From Symsagittifera roscoffensis (Eukaryota > Xenacoelomorpha > Acoela > Convolutidae), in NCBI RefSeq assembly GCF_963678635.1, contig NC_087069.1, positions 45,241,448 through 45,305,447 of the forward strand: a stretch of DNA of 64,000 nt. Direction: 5' to 3'. Both the position numbers and the translations under genes were made by a program. Position 1 is the stretch's first letter; every line of letters begins with the position of its first letter. The notes below the pieces were generated by a model, which saw only the letters and a program-made list of their open reading frames with translations, did no database searches and was not told the origin of the DNA. Below, piece after piece: positions 1 to 10,896 of this stretch.

Positions 1-240
1 GGAAAGAGCTGCTCGAGAAGATGATTGGCCTAAGGAAGCAGAAGCAGGACGTCGGGGCCAACCTATGTAAAAATAGCTATACTCTAAACATAAAATCTGA
101 TGATAAAAAAATAAGTACTGAGGTGAATGACAAAAGTATGATTAAAAATACTAATATTCTTAAGGCTAGAGAAGGGGGAGGCAAGAGTCGGAAAAGAGAG
201 ACCTGGACTAAGAAGTGGATTCAGTGATGGTGGTGACAAC
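1..240 (+). pseudogene. 3' end of accessory ORF3 (copy D)
   Basis: The frame at 21-227 reads KNTNILKAREGGGKS, which matches the C-terminal tail of the 1063-codon ORF3 in copy B (KSTNILKARAGGGES). Only the lysine-rich tail is present because the window starts here. The tail overlaps the start of ORF4 in copy B, and the same junction is recognisable here though the ORF4 frame is broken just afterwards. Function unknown. Confidence 0.65.
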
Positions 241-3200
241 GCCCCGAGTAAGGGAATAAGGTCTAGGAAAGGGAAACGGGAAACAGTGGAAGCGAGTCCT
301 TCGGCGGATGCGGTTTCAGAGAAGAATCTAAAAGAGACGGCTCCTATGATTCTTGTGCGAGGGAAAACAGCGGCCTTCAAGAGCAGCTCAGCAGCACCCG
401 GGAGGCTAGCCGAGGTGCTGCGGGAAATGGAAGACTCGACGACTCCGGGAACGGAGGATGACTTCAAACCCCAGAAGACAAATGTGAAATGGGGTTCGAC
501 TAGCGGACAGACGTAGGAAGTGGACATCCGCATGGAGTGGCTTTCGACGCAACAGCAGGCCATTGGGAAGCAATTGACGGGCGATACTCTCGAGAGGAAT
601 GCGACGAGGAATACCGCTCGGACTTGGTGGATAGCTCTGGAGACCACAAAAGAACTGGAGAATCGCCTGAAGGAGCTTGATCGCGGGGTATCCCGCAAAC
701 GGCGGCATTGGACTACCCAGCAGAAGGCCGAAGTTAACAAAATAGAGTTGGGAAACCAGTTGGAGGCGATCTTGGGAGTTCCTGCTGCTTAAGTATTTTG
801 AAGACGCGATGAGAGCACCGTCGTCAGCGTTGCCGTTGATGGCGAATCCTTTTGTCCGCACGGCAGGACAGTTGATGTTCACGTGGAGTTTTGCGGGAGT
901 GGCATTGGAAGCGTTGACCTCGCACGACAAACTAAAACTGGGCGGAAAGAGTCTTCAGGTGTACCAAATGCTTATGCAACATATTGTTAGGGACAAATCG
1001 GGATTGAGCCTAGCGAGAAGAAAAGATGCCACTTGTTTCTTGAGGTGGATTATGTCAGTGATAACCGACACCACTGTACAAATATGCCATCAAAAAGCGA
1101 AGGGAAGTAAAACCAAGGAAAGGAGAGCCTCCACTGTTATCCTGAACGTATACCAGAGTACTGGAATCGAAAAAGAAGAGAGCTCGAGGCAGTCTCTAGA
1201 GATCCATGGGAAACTTGATGAAATACGGAGTTTCTACAACACGAAATTCGAGGAGGGGCATGACGTACATCGTTACTTGGCACGAGCAGAAGAATATGCG
1301 AAACCCACAAAACGGGGAGAATATCAATATGTGTCTGGAGTAATAGGAATAGCTTACAGCCCTTTCTTGGATTCGGAGGCCGGAAATGCCTACATAAAAT
1401 TTGAGGTGGCAGAATTCTTGAAGTTCTGGACGGAGAAAATCATCGAGATCGATCCGACGGAAAGAGAAAAGCCAAGCCTAGGTCTGTTACTCTGTAGAAA
1501 ATGCCAAGCCTAGGTCTGTAGAAAAAGCCAGAGGTGATCAGCGTGCCGCGCTCGAACAAGAGAGTGGAACTAAAGATGGGAAATGGAAACGACATGTTGG
1601 TCACTAATTTGGGGATTGTTTGGAAGTTGCTGAGACCCTCTTGGTGTCCTCATCCATACGCGAGTTTGATTGAAGAAATCACGGAGCGAGTGATACTGTC
1701 ACAAACGAAGTATGAAGATTTGGGGAATCTGAACGTGGTGCACAAACTAACCTTACCTCAGCAGAAGGAATCGGAGCAAATGACAGGCAAACAAGAAAAG
1801 CTAATGAAGAACATGGAGCCGGGAAGTTGTCTGGACCTGGTGTGTGGAGGTGGAGAACATGCCTGTGATGGACTATCCTCCGTCAGAGTACAATAATTTC
1901 AGAAGGAAGACCTAGCTTCAGTGACATCACGGAGAAGGAGGAAAGTGAGGTGCAGATATTGGCTGAATGCTATACGAGCACCACGGTGAACATAGCGACG
2001 GCGTTGGGATTCTTCTCGAGGATGTGCAGCTTGCAATCACTGGAGATGCTAAAATCCGAACACCAATTAGTGACGGCGTTGAGCGTGGAGTCATGGCCTG
2101 GAGTGTTGCAGATGGTTCAAAAGCATATCAGAGGATGGAAGATCGGTCTCGAGGCGGAGATGGGATTTCCCGTGAGTGAAGATTACAGTTTGCCAACGAC
2201 TGCAAAATCTCTAGTGGGATCGGTAATGGCCAATCTATGTGGAAGCCACTATCCATTACATAAGGCGATGGTGCAAGCATCCAGTCAGAGGGTGTTAATT
2301 GACAAAGCCTTCTCGATACCCAAGTGTGTACGCCTGGCTCGCATGTCGCATCACTCACACCGACTGTTGAGGAAAATCCTGGGAGCTGTGCCGGAGGACC
2401 AATTAGAGAACTTGCGTGAGATCTGGGGGGAGGAACTCTTGAGCTTGGAAAACAAAAACACGAGTGATTTCGAGAGACAAAACACGATCGGAAAAGCGAT
2501 GAATAGTGCCCCAGCTATGGACGGGAATGACAATACAACATGAGAAGATGATAAAATTTGAGCCTCTGTTGGAAGCTTCGGGAAAACGCAACCTCTGGAG
2601 TATCAACCTGGCACATGGGGAATGCCCATGCCACTGCCTGGCACAGACAGTGTGGTATCCGGAGCATTCGAACCTCCGCTTGATATGGGACGTGGAAGCA
2701 ACTCGGTCAGTTGGATAACCTGACCATCAGCAGAAGGTTACCCTTGTCGTGGTCGTGGTGAGCTCGATGCTGGCGTTGCGATGGATCGAGGAAAATGTAA
2801 CGAAATATCGAGAGTCGAGAGCACCTACAGCGGAATCAGTACGTGCCATTGATTACAACCGGAGGCTTGAGTTGTTTGAGACTGCGTGCAAAGTATTATC
2901 TATGCCTATGGAGGTGAGGCATGTGAGGAGTTGCATAAGATTCTTCCCATGGTTTCGAGCGACGTTGACGTCTTGGTTATACACGGTGACGAAGGATCAC
3001 ATGAAGAAACATCAGAAGGAGTAACGACAGTTCCTGGCGAAATTGGACCGGAAGCTTTCAAGAGGCCCTTGTTAACCCATCGTAATGCGATAACCACGGG
3101 CTGGAAAAGAGTTGGTAGAGTGTCTCGAAACAATACGAAAGCGAGGGAGTCGATGTTGGAGTAAGACTTGGCGAGGAACGTGAGCCTGAGTTTGCACAAT

Positions 3201-3413
3201 TCCTATTGCCGGAAAAGGGAATCTAAAGTGAAGGGTCTACCGAATCAGGCGAAAATACTTCATGAGCAAAGGGAGTGGATGCGGTCCTACGAACAGTTGA
3301 AGGCATTGGAAGAGATCGTAATCAGTTCCGATGACGAAGAAGAACTAGCAAGGCAGATTATGATGCCGATTGTGTCAGGACCCAGTACCTCGAAGACAAG
3401 GAGCACGAACTGA
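241..3413 (+). pseudogene. Decayed accessory ORF4 (copy D)
   Basis: A broken copy of the protein intact at 30572-33775. It survives as open stretches at 286-516, 520-792, 809-1513, 1534-1896, 1950-2543, 2506-2718, 2749-3024, 3168-3413, separated by stops and frameshifts. Recognisable blocks include RTWWIALET, EAEMGFPVSE, ECPCHCLAQTVWYP and KRPLLTHRNAITTGWKRVG, in the same order as in copy B. Around 1472-1530 a segment containing GCCAAGCCTAGGTCTG is repeated in tandem, creating one of the stops. The acidic C-terminal end ISSDDEEEL is kept. No known domain recognised; not translatable as a whole. Confidence 0.85.
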
Positions 3414-3847
3414 GGAGGGTGTTCAGGGATTGGTTCTTGAGTCGTGAGTGGTACATAGAAAAAGGGGCTTGAGTGTGAACTCAGATGAAATCTGCGGGCA
3501 CGAAAAATTTTTTTGATTTAAAATTTTTGTTACTAATATATTATATCTACTATATAAATCAAAATGCTGCATGACAGTTTTCTGAATGGGTAAAGCAAAG
3601 AAATTTTAACTGTTAGCTTACAAAGTGGAAATTCAGGGCGCAGGTGTATGCAGATTTTGATTGCTGTTTAGCGATATTGTGACAACTTTGCATGGTTGTG
3701 AATTTTGGAGTGTAGATAAAGTTAAATCTGCTGCAAACTTCTGTAAATGACCACTGGCATTGTATCTTGAGACACATTCAAAAATCTGGGGGCTCACTGA
3801 CAGACGACGACACGCGATGAGGACATCGATCTTGAGTCAGGGGAGTA
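3414..3847 (+). other. 3' UTR and polypurine tract of copy D
   Basis: Noncoding AT-rich stretch between ORF4 and the LTR, homologous to 30144-30571 of copy B. Ends in CAGGGGAGTA directly before the LTR, the position and composition of the plus-strand primer (PPT) of an LTR element. No gene seen. Confidence 0.6.
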
Positions 3848-4254
3848 TGTGCCAGTCGGTCATATTTGGAAGTTTGACCCGGAGAAAAACGTTTAGTCTT
3901 GATTTTGGGTTAAAGTGCAGTTTTTCAAAAATTCGAATTGAGCATGTCATGCTCAATTTTCTCGCGACAACTGAAAAAACCAGAAAAACAAGATCAGAAG
4001 GTTCGAACTACAATCGCAGGAAAGTAGTCAAAAATAGCAGCGGGAAATTGCTACTCGCAATTTCCGATAATTAATTCGAACGAGAGTAGAGCTGTGTTGT
4101 TCGTGGCAGGAGACAGAAAATAATCGCGAGTGAAAAGAGAGTAAATTCAAGTGGACCAGAGTGAACCTTCGGTGGAAAGATATAGGGTCCCAGACTTTTG
4201 ACCGATTGGTTATAGGGCCTATTTTTCTTTAACCTTATGTGTGACTTAAGTAGG
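3848..4254 (+). repeat. LTR of copy D, internally deleted
   Basis: Begins TGTGCCAGTCGGTCATATTTGG exactly as the copy B LTR read on its own strand. It still contains the GGACCAGAGTGAACCTTCGG and GGTTATAGGGCCTATTTTTC blocks, but about 500 bp between them is missing relative to the 905-bp LTR. It stops near GTGACTTAAGTAG, short of the terminal GAATGTTACA. Boundary at the 3' end is approximate. Confidence 0.75.
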
Positions 4255-4895
4255 CGCCTGTTTCATCATTGCTTTTGCATATAACTAAGTTAATTTGCGC
4301 AATTTCGCCGATAGACTTAAATAGTAATGACTTTTTCTACTGGATGTTAATGGACCACACATAGAACTGTAGAGCTGGCTTTGATAGAGACGGTTAAAAT
4401 CATGTGAAGCTGTATTTAGTTGCTAGCCAGTCGTTTCATGACCTAGCTTTATTTTTCGCCGGTATGTACATCCGTGCGAATGCTTCATATTGATATAGAT
4501 TTGTAACACATTTCATCTCAATTCTTTTTATATTGCGATAAATGATTCACTTTTCCGTAGTGCGGCGGTAGATTCAATTTTTGATCTGAAAAATGTCCGT
4601 TTCAATGCCCAATTCAACTGCTTTTCTAGGGACATCAATGAAACTGAATTTGTTTGCTCCAAAAACATTGCTGGATAATCTAAATGACTTAAAACTAAGC
4701 AATAAAGCGAAGCTATCAAAAATAATGTGGGAAGTTGTTGTCCAATAAAATATCTGAGGTCCTATGGATCCATACGAGACGGATTGATCGTTTCCTCGCT
4801 CTAAACTGCTCATGCTCTAAACCTAACAATTGGTTTGGAATTCAATCAATCGTTCAGGGCATCACAGTTTCTGAAAGGGTTTTAGATTATAAAAT
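4255..4895. other. Flanking sequence left of copy A, possible host coding remnants
   Basis: Sequence between the copy D LTR and copy A, not resembling either element. Two short overlapping open stretches look protein-like: 4593-4748 (51 codons from ATG, ending EVVVQ) and 4562-4681 in another frame (containing DLKNVRFNAQF). I cannot tell which, if either, is real. From 4735 a third frame is open up to the copy A insertion point and continues in frame on the far side of it (see 4858-4899). Confidence 0.35.
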
Positions 4896-4899
4896 TAAT
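4858..4899 (+). CDS. Possible exon piece split by copy A insertion (left half)
   Basis: Follows an acceptor-like CGTTCAG at 4851-4857. Reads GITVSERVLDYKIN and reaches the TAAT target duplication at 4896-4899. Skipping copy A (4900-51887, one TAAT kept) continues the frame as GHRPPMQQFPEDDD at 51888, so the element appears to sit inside an open reading frame. Protein not recognised; the exon call rests on frame continuity and is tentative. Confidence 0.3.
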
Positions 4900-5789
4900 T
4901 TAACATTCGCCCGGAAGTACATATCGACGGAAAATAAAGCTAGAGTATAAGACGTCCGGCCAACGTCTAAACAGAGCTGTACATGCTTTTCACCGTCTCT
5001 ACCAAGCCAGTTCTTTTGGTGGTCTTTTCAACATCGGGTCGACAAAAACGTTACTGTTCTCCGGAATCGACCAAAACGCTCAAATTAACTTAATTACATG
5101 CAGAAATAGTGAACTCATGTTTGGGTCTCAAAATCCCCAGACCACGAGGTCACTCCTAAAATTAGGGCTACTACTATTTATTGAATTACAATTGTTTTTG
5201 CTCAGTAGATAAAAATCATCATCTCCATCGAAGATGGATCAACCCTTTCCCCCAACTCCTAGCTTCTCATCCTAGCAAAATGAATTCAGATGTTAATTAA
5301 ATTCAACTCAGGACATAATAGAGAAGCTAAAAGTTTATGTAAAATAGTTTCAGTCCGAATCCCGAGACCCCTACGGATTCTCGAATCCGGGGAAATAAGA
5401 CCTCCGTTTTATTTCCGGAAGGCTGTCTTCTACCCTTCACCGTTGTTCGCAACGGCCTTGCAACTATTGTAGCGATACAATAGTTGCAACTCGGAACGGT
5501 CTCTGCTACTTCTGCTCGTCTCTAATTCCGACTCGAAGTTTTTCCGTTGTTATCGTCGCAACTACTGTTGTTGTTGTTGTTTCATTTTGGTTTTTCTGCC
5601 GAAATGGCTGTTTCTGACGTTTCTCAGAAATATGACGTCATTTAAAAATTTGAAATACCAGAATATTCTAGCCTTCACAGTTTGGCTAATCGTTCCAATA
5701 ACACTGCTAATCCTTCAAAATTGCTAATTCGGAAGGTTAGCTGCTGAAATTTCGAATATGCATTTCGTCCATTCTGGTCGAATGTCACA
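4900..5789 (-). repeat. 3' LTR of copy A
   Basis: About 890 bp. On the plus strand it runs from TTAACATTCGCCCGGAAG (first G of the expected TGTAACATT lost) to GAATGTCACA, so the element strand starts TGTGACATTC. The same sequence recurs at 26103-27028 (copy C) and, in three pieces, as the other LTR of A. It contains a GTTGTTGTTGTTGTT run near 5568 and a short hairpin ACAATAGTTGCAAC / GTTGCAACTATTGT near 5460. Confidence 0.9.
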
Positions 5790-6620
5790 TACTCCCCGAA
5801 CAGCCCGGTCAATGTCCCCATTGAGTCTCGCAATGTTCGCAAAATTGGTGCAGTGTCATCGAACAGATTTTACAAAATGCACGAAATTACTTTTGTGTAC
5901 GTCATATCGACTCACTGCAGAATATAAATGGCATCATACTACATTGCTATAGCCTTCTAAATTTTCTCACTAATCTGCACTTTGAGGATATGACCTAAGA
6001 TAAAACATTTTTTTCTGACTTCCAACGTCAATGCCCTGAATTAAAACTTTTTCTCCTAGGTTTTAAAAGGTGCTGGTTTGCAGGGCAGTCCTGCCAACCA
6101 ACAAGCTAAAATTATCCTACTATGCTTCATCCCTTCGGAAATTTAGTGGTTATTGTCCTGAATATTAAAATAAGAAACTCTGTGTTTAGAAAGAACAATG
6201 AAACAATCTCCCTCTTCAAGAGATTACCCAAGCCTTTCATGTCACCAAAAAGTGATCAGTTCTCCTAGTTGATTAAAAACAGTCATGCAGGCTGGAATAT
6301 TTAAATATACTCTTTACTCAAGCCTTTCTAAATAAATAGTAAGTGTCTCTAAAGCCACTAACTAAAATCAAATTGCAAACTTATAAATGCAACAAATTCT
6401 TTAATGTTCAAAACTCAACTAAATGTTTCAGTTTTCAATTACAACTTGGTTGCTTAGTTTCTCACTTGAGTTTTCATCACACACATGAAACAATTCTGAG
6501 TTTTAACTTCTTCTCTTTTGTCACTCCTTTGTTTCTCTTCTTTTCGTCGTTTAGAAGTTCTAAAACTTCTAAATTTTTCTAATTTTCTTTCTATTTGCAT
6601 CTTGTTCTTTCGACCATTTG
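5790..6620 (-). other. 3' UTR and PPT of copy A
   Basis: Noncoding stretch between the last accessory ORF and the 3' LTR. Directly next to the LTR the element strand reads TCGGGGAGTA, the PPT. The rest is AT-rich with pyrimidine-rich plus-strand tracts at about 6500-6600. Copy C has a homologous stretch at 27029-27875. No gene seen. Confidence 0.6.
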
Positions 6621-9564
6621 TCAATGTTTCATCTCTTCCTCCTGTGACACTGACTCTGCACTTTCAGTTTCTGTGTCTTGCAACACATCGTTAGCTATTC
6701 TGACGCTGTTGGAAGCAGTCCTCCAACACTTCTGCTCTTCTACCCTCTGTTTACAACAAGGTAGGGGATCCACGTTAGATTCTCTGTTCCTGCAGAAGCT
6801 GTTGTGGAGACACAAAGTCACTTTTCTCTCCAAATATTCCTTCAACATCTCTTCCTTCTCCTTTCCACTACGTTCACTTGTCCTGGAAATCCTTTTTACA
6901 GCGGTGGTCACTGCATTCCGATGAGTCACGAAAGCTCGCTTGAAAGCTCCTGCTCCAATGTCCAGCTGATATCCACTGTACACTCTGCCGTGCTTCGACA
7001 TATGCTTTTTTGCATATTCGTACAACCATGCAGTCATGTTAGCTCTGAACCATGGCATCAATCGTCTTCTTGCCCATATCTTTTTCACTTCCATCGGAAT
7101 ATTTAGAATCTTGCACGTTGTCTCAAAAAGATCTAAATCTTTTAGACAATCCAATTTCTGCAACTGTTCTCTCGTTGGCGCTTCCTGTCTATTGTTCTCT
7201 CTCACATGAGCTTCCAGCCATCGTATCGCCATCATAACTCCCACTATCACTATTGTTATGGGCCGTGATGAGTCTGGTAAACCCATGGAGAGCAGCTCTC
7301 CAGAGTCCCAGATCAACACCAGATTACTACGCTCGGGATACCACCAGGTCTGCAGCAAGCAGTGGCAGGGAAACTCGTCATGTGTCAACATGATGCTCCT
7401 CCAATTACGTTTTCCCGAAGCTTCCAGTAATGGGTCTACTTCCATCATCACTCGGTGGACTTCATCATTCTCGTCTACTGTATTGTAATATGTAACGGTT
7501 GATCCTCTCTGTTTCTGTCTCTCAAAGTCACTGAAGTTCCCACTCACGTATCCCATGAACTTCCTTCCCAGTATCGATTCCAACTCCTCCTTTGTTCTCT
7601 CTGGAACTGCTGAGAACATCTTACATAGAAACTCGTAAGTTTTTTTGGACATTCTCGTTAGTCTCACACACTTTGGGACTGAGAAGGCTGGATCCACGAT
7701 CGTTCTCGTACTCTTTACATCCACAGCTACAAAATGCACCGGGTGTCTGCTCTTGCACATTGGAGCCAATGTCGATCCCACCAAATTTCGTGCTCCTGAT
7801 AGTCTACAATAAGTCTCACTGTGTCTGTTGTTCATTTCCGCCTCGATCGCTTCACTCCATTTTCCTATGTGCTTCTGCTCAGTTTGCAAAACTCCTGAGA
7901 ACACTTCTACACTGATGGCTGTGACCATCTAATGTCTCTGTTCTAGATTCAATAGTGACTCTAGAGAACCAAACATGCTGTAGAATCCTAGTGCAGTCAC
8001 TAGATTCACCTCAGTTCCTCCATGGCAATCTGCGATCAGTTCCGTTTCCGTCCTTGCTTTCATCACGACTTTCCCAAACAATATCGTCAATTGCTTGTGT
8101 TGTCTCTCTAGGATTTTCACACAATCCAGACCTCCACAAACATGACCTTCCAGTCCACAGACTTCCGCCAGACAGCTACCAGGTTTGACCCAGTCTTCTG
8201 GTCCCCAGCCAGGCAACTCCTTGTCTTCCCCGTTGCTCCTAGAGGCTGTTTTCATGACATTACATATGATGTTAAGGTCACGCAGGTTACAGTCTGCATT
8301 CAGCTCCCTGTGCACATCTTGTGTCGCCCGTAATATCGAGTCAACATTGGGACTAGGACACCATGATGGTCTCATCAGTTCCCACACTACCCTCAAGCTC
8401 GTTCTCAGTAGTTCATCTGAGAATTCCAACCCAAACTCCACTCTTTTGTCGGATTTTGGTACGGAAGGTGCAGTCACCTCTTCTTCCAAGATCAGTCCCA
8501 ATTTGGTCTGCGGATTATTAGCGCTCTTAATCGTTACAATTCTCGACGTCCAGAATCTTAGCAACACTGCCTGCTCGTAATCAAAGAAGCAATCGCGTAT
8601 GTCTTCACTCAGGAAAGGGTTGTACGCAATCCCTATGATTACGGACACGTAGCTGTACGACTTCTTCTTGATCGGTCCGGTCCACAGTACTCACTGGAAT
8701 TCGGCAGTGCCCCCATAGATTCTTTAGTGAGTCTCAGCTCCTTGTTTGAAAATCTCCTGATTTCGTCTATCTTTCTCATGGGCTCCAACTCTTCAGGTTC
8801 TTTCATATTCACCCTCATTGGCTTGCTCTGATGCATTTCCAGCAGTGCTAGCAAGAGTAAGGCTTTTGCTCGTTTATCGCCCTCCCTCAGCATCTTGACA
8901 CAGGTGTTCAATGCTGGTACTGAAATCTGCTCTATCAGGAATCGAATGAAACACAGAGCATCTCTCCGCTTCGCGCACGCTACTGCCAATCCCTCCTGGA
9001 TTATCAGATCCCTCAGGTTCGTCATCAGGAATACCTTTTCTTCTTTTGACCTTTCCTTTGTTCTGAGTCATATTTCCCGCGAGTTAATCCCATCATGCAC
9101 CAGGCGAACCTCAGTTGTAATTCAGTTCTCACGTAAGGTACTGCCATGAGAGCGTGTATTCTGGGCGTAGTCCTCATCTCCTCTTCAAAGTACCTTAACA
9201 CCACTGCTTTCCATGGAAGGCTCACTAATTGCTCGATCGTTTCCACCTGCATCTCAGATGACGCTAGAGTCCCGTACGCCTTCTGCTTGAGGGTGGTGCC
9301 TTGCACTATCGTTTCCAGATAACCTTCCATGGCACTCTTGTCTTCCAGAGCCATCACATATCCTCTAGCCGAGTTTCGGTATTCCAACATCTCCATGTAT
9401 CCACCGGCGCGTTCATCTATTGCCACAGTCTCCGACACTGTCAGTCGGTTATACTCCACTGGTACTAGTTGTCCTGTGACACTGCCCTTTCCGTGGTTCA
9501 TGGGAAACGGTTTAAAGTCTTCCATGATACTTTCTCCACATTGGCTGAGTATCTCCATTTCCAA
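6621..9564 (-). pseudogene. Accessory ORF4 of copy A, frameshifted
   Basis: Homologue of the 1067-codon protein at 30572-33775, here in four open pieces read 9564-9025, 9025-8639, 8648-7929 and 7928-6621. The blocks align throughout: RYFEEEMRTT with DHFEEAMRTS, GIAYNPFLSE with GIAYNPFLDS, LRPSWCPSPN with LRPSWCPHPH, MKPGSCL-like with MEPGSCLD, and FKRAFVTHRNAVTTAVKR with FKRPLLTHRNAITTGWKR. The last piece (435 codons) is long and clean. The family has no domain I recognise; conserved Cys/His clusters (PCHCL, GSCL...HVCGG) could bind zinc, which is inference. Strong divergence from B with the same motif order argues that the protein was under selection. Confidence 0.85.
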
Positions 9565-9575
9565 GGTTGCTCCAG

Positions 9576-10577
9576 TCAGAGTGCGGTCACCCCGGAACCT
9601 GGCGCATTCTTGTTGGCGACTAGTCGTCCAGCGGTCTCTATCAGCTTCCTCGCCGTTTGTTCCACGACTGGGTCACCCAAGGTGTCACTCGGGTCCGGGA
9701 TCATCACTCGACCTGTTGTTGTCGGGAGTCTCGTTTCCGTTGTCTGACTCATCTCTCGAGGCGTCAAGAGTTCCATCGGGGACTGCCCACGAGGAATACT
9801 CCTTGCAGGTATCGCTTTTTCCACGGCTGTAGTCAATGCCGCCCGTTCCAATTGCTCCTTGTAGTCCCGCCTCAAGCGCTCAATTTCTTCACCCTGCTTT
9901 TTGTTGCAGTCTTCGAACAATTTCTTCCACATGTCTCTGTCGTGCTCCGTAATGAGCATGGTCTTAGTCACTTCATCCAGCTCCTTCCTGGTCCTTTCCA
10001 GCTCATCCTTCATCCCATCTAGATCTTGCATGGTTTGGTTCGTTTGAACCCCTTGTTCTACTTTCGCCCTCTTTGGTGGCACAGCTGCTCCCAGTGGTGA
10101 ACCAGACGAGGCAGCCTCGCTGTTCATTTCTCGATGCATTCTCGTCAGCCCAGGCTTGGGTTTGGAGGGCAAAGGCATTTCACCTGGTTGATAAGTCCTA
10201 GAACTTCCCAATCCAGGCTCGTTCGCCAAGTCACTCCCTGAGAGAGCCCCGTTTCTCCACCTCATCACTCTCATGTTCGGGCGGTCTAGTACTCCCCTCT
10301 CTCCGTATGCTGCCATCAATCGGACTTCCGTGGGGCGGTCTCCCCGGTTGTCATGCCCCAAGATGTTTATCAGGGCGGTGAGCAACATGACTACCTCTGG
10401 GTCCTCCAGAGCGAAGTCTCGATCCATTAGCCGACGATAGATCGCATCTACCATCGGTCCTACATATGCCTCTGCCAGGTCCATCAATTCATCCGAGTTG
10501 AAATTATCCATTCTGTTCTTCAGGTTCGATTTGGTTTGATTCCAAGGTTTGACTCGAGTGAGCAATTGAACGATCAA
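9576..10577 (-). CDS. Accessory N-domain / coiled-coil protein (copy A)
   Basis: 333-codon open frame, first gene of the accessory block of copy A. Residues about 25-95 form a small helical domain (IYRRLMDRDF, VVMLLTALINILGH) that matches the 39230-39466 ORF of copy B. A low-complexity Pro/Ser linker follows with a basic PPKRAK stretch, then a coiled coil at about 185-245 (DELERTRKELDEV, EEIERLRRDYKEQLERA). The C-terminal 80 residues are disordered. Copy B has the equivalent coiled coil fused to an SGNH hydrolase; that part is absent here. The start codon is uncertain because a splice acceptor-like site lies just upstream at 10585 and the mature N-terminus may come from a spliced leader. Function unknown; possibly a self-associating RNA-binding or structural protein. 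Confidence 0.7.
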   Translation of the reverse strand: MIVQLLTRVKPWNQTKSNLKNRMDNFNSDELMDLAEAYVGPMVDAIYRRLMDRDFALEDPEVVMLLTALINILGHDNRGDRPTEVRLMAAYGERGVLDRPNMRVMRWRNGALSGSDLANEPGLGSSRTYQPGEMPLPSKPKPGLTRMHREMNSEAASSGSPLGAAVPPKRAKVEQGVQTNQTMQDLDGMKDELERTRKELDEVTKTMLITEHDRDMWKKLFEDCNKKQGEEIERLRRDYKEQLERAALTTAVEKAIPARSIPRGQSPMELLTPREMSQTTETRLPTTTGRVMIPDPSDTLGDPVVEQTARKLIETAGRLVANKNAPGSGVTAL

Positions 10578-10896
10578 TCAGGATCTAGAAAAGAGGTCAC
10601 GAATATCACACTTGTCAGTCTCACCTTAACTTTTCGTTAAAATTCATTTAAAAACAGTCAGATATAAGATTTTGATCCTAAAATTATTTACAATCAATCG
10701 GTCTCTAAAATGTTGGAGTTCGACTTAAGATTGGATTGTCCAAACTTTGGATCTATTCCTAAGATAAGATCGTCATTCAGTTGTTCATGGTCACTAACCC
10801 CTTCTTACCCAAGATCTTAATAACATAACACATAACATAACATAACACACATATCACACAACATAGTCTTTAGCCTAACACCCTCTCGCACGTCAC
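10578..10896 (-). promoter_or_regulatory. Spacer between pol and accessory block of copy A with acceptor-like site
   Basis: About 320 bp without a gene. On the element strand it holds GTGACCTCTTTTCTAG (AG at plus 10585-10586), a pyrimidine tract ending in AG that looks like a 3' splice site, a few bases before the accessory ORF. A simple repeat of CATAACA units lies at 10820-10865. Copy B has a comparable acceptor at 39679. A spliced subgenomic mRNA, as used for retroviral env, is an inference. Confidence 0.4.

Larger units (their letters stand above)
1..4254 (+). mobile_element. Copy D: 3' end of a giant gypsy-like element (B-type)
   Basis: A truncated element running off the left edge. In order it holds the last codons of an ORF3-type protein (1-240), a broken ORF4 (about 241-3413), a 3' UTR (3414-3847), a purine-rich PPT ending GGGGAGTA, and an LTR starting TGTGCCAGTCGG at 3848. 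The same order and the same LTR start are found on the minus strand in copy B, so D belongs to the B subfamily in opposite orientation. It is older than B: the ORF has many stops and the LTR has lost internal sequence and its last bases. Confidence 0.85.

Noticed and set aside
84..740. 218-codon minus-strand open frame
   Set aside because: Antisense shadow of the ORF3/ORF4 remnant of copy D, whose plus-strand peptides match copies A and B.
10820..10865. CATAACA repeat as a regulatory array
   Set aside because: Short, imperfect simple repeat without counterpart in copy B.
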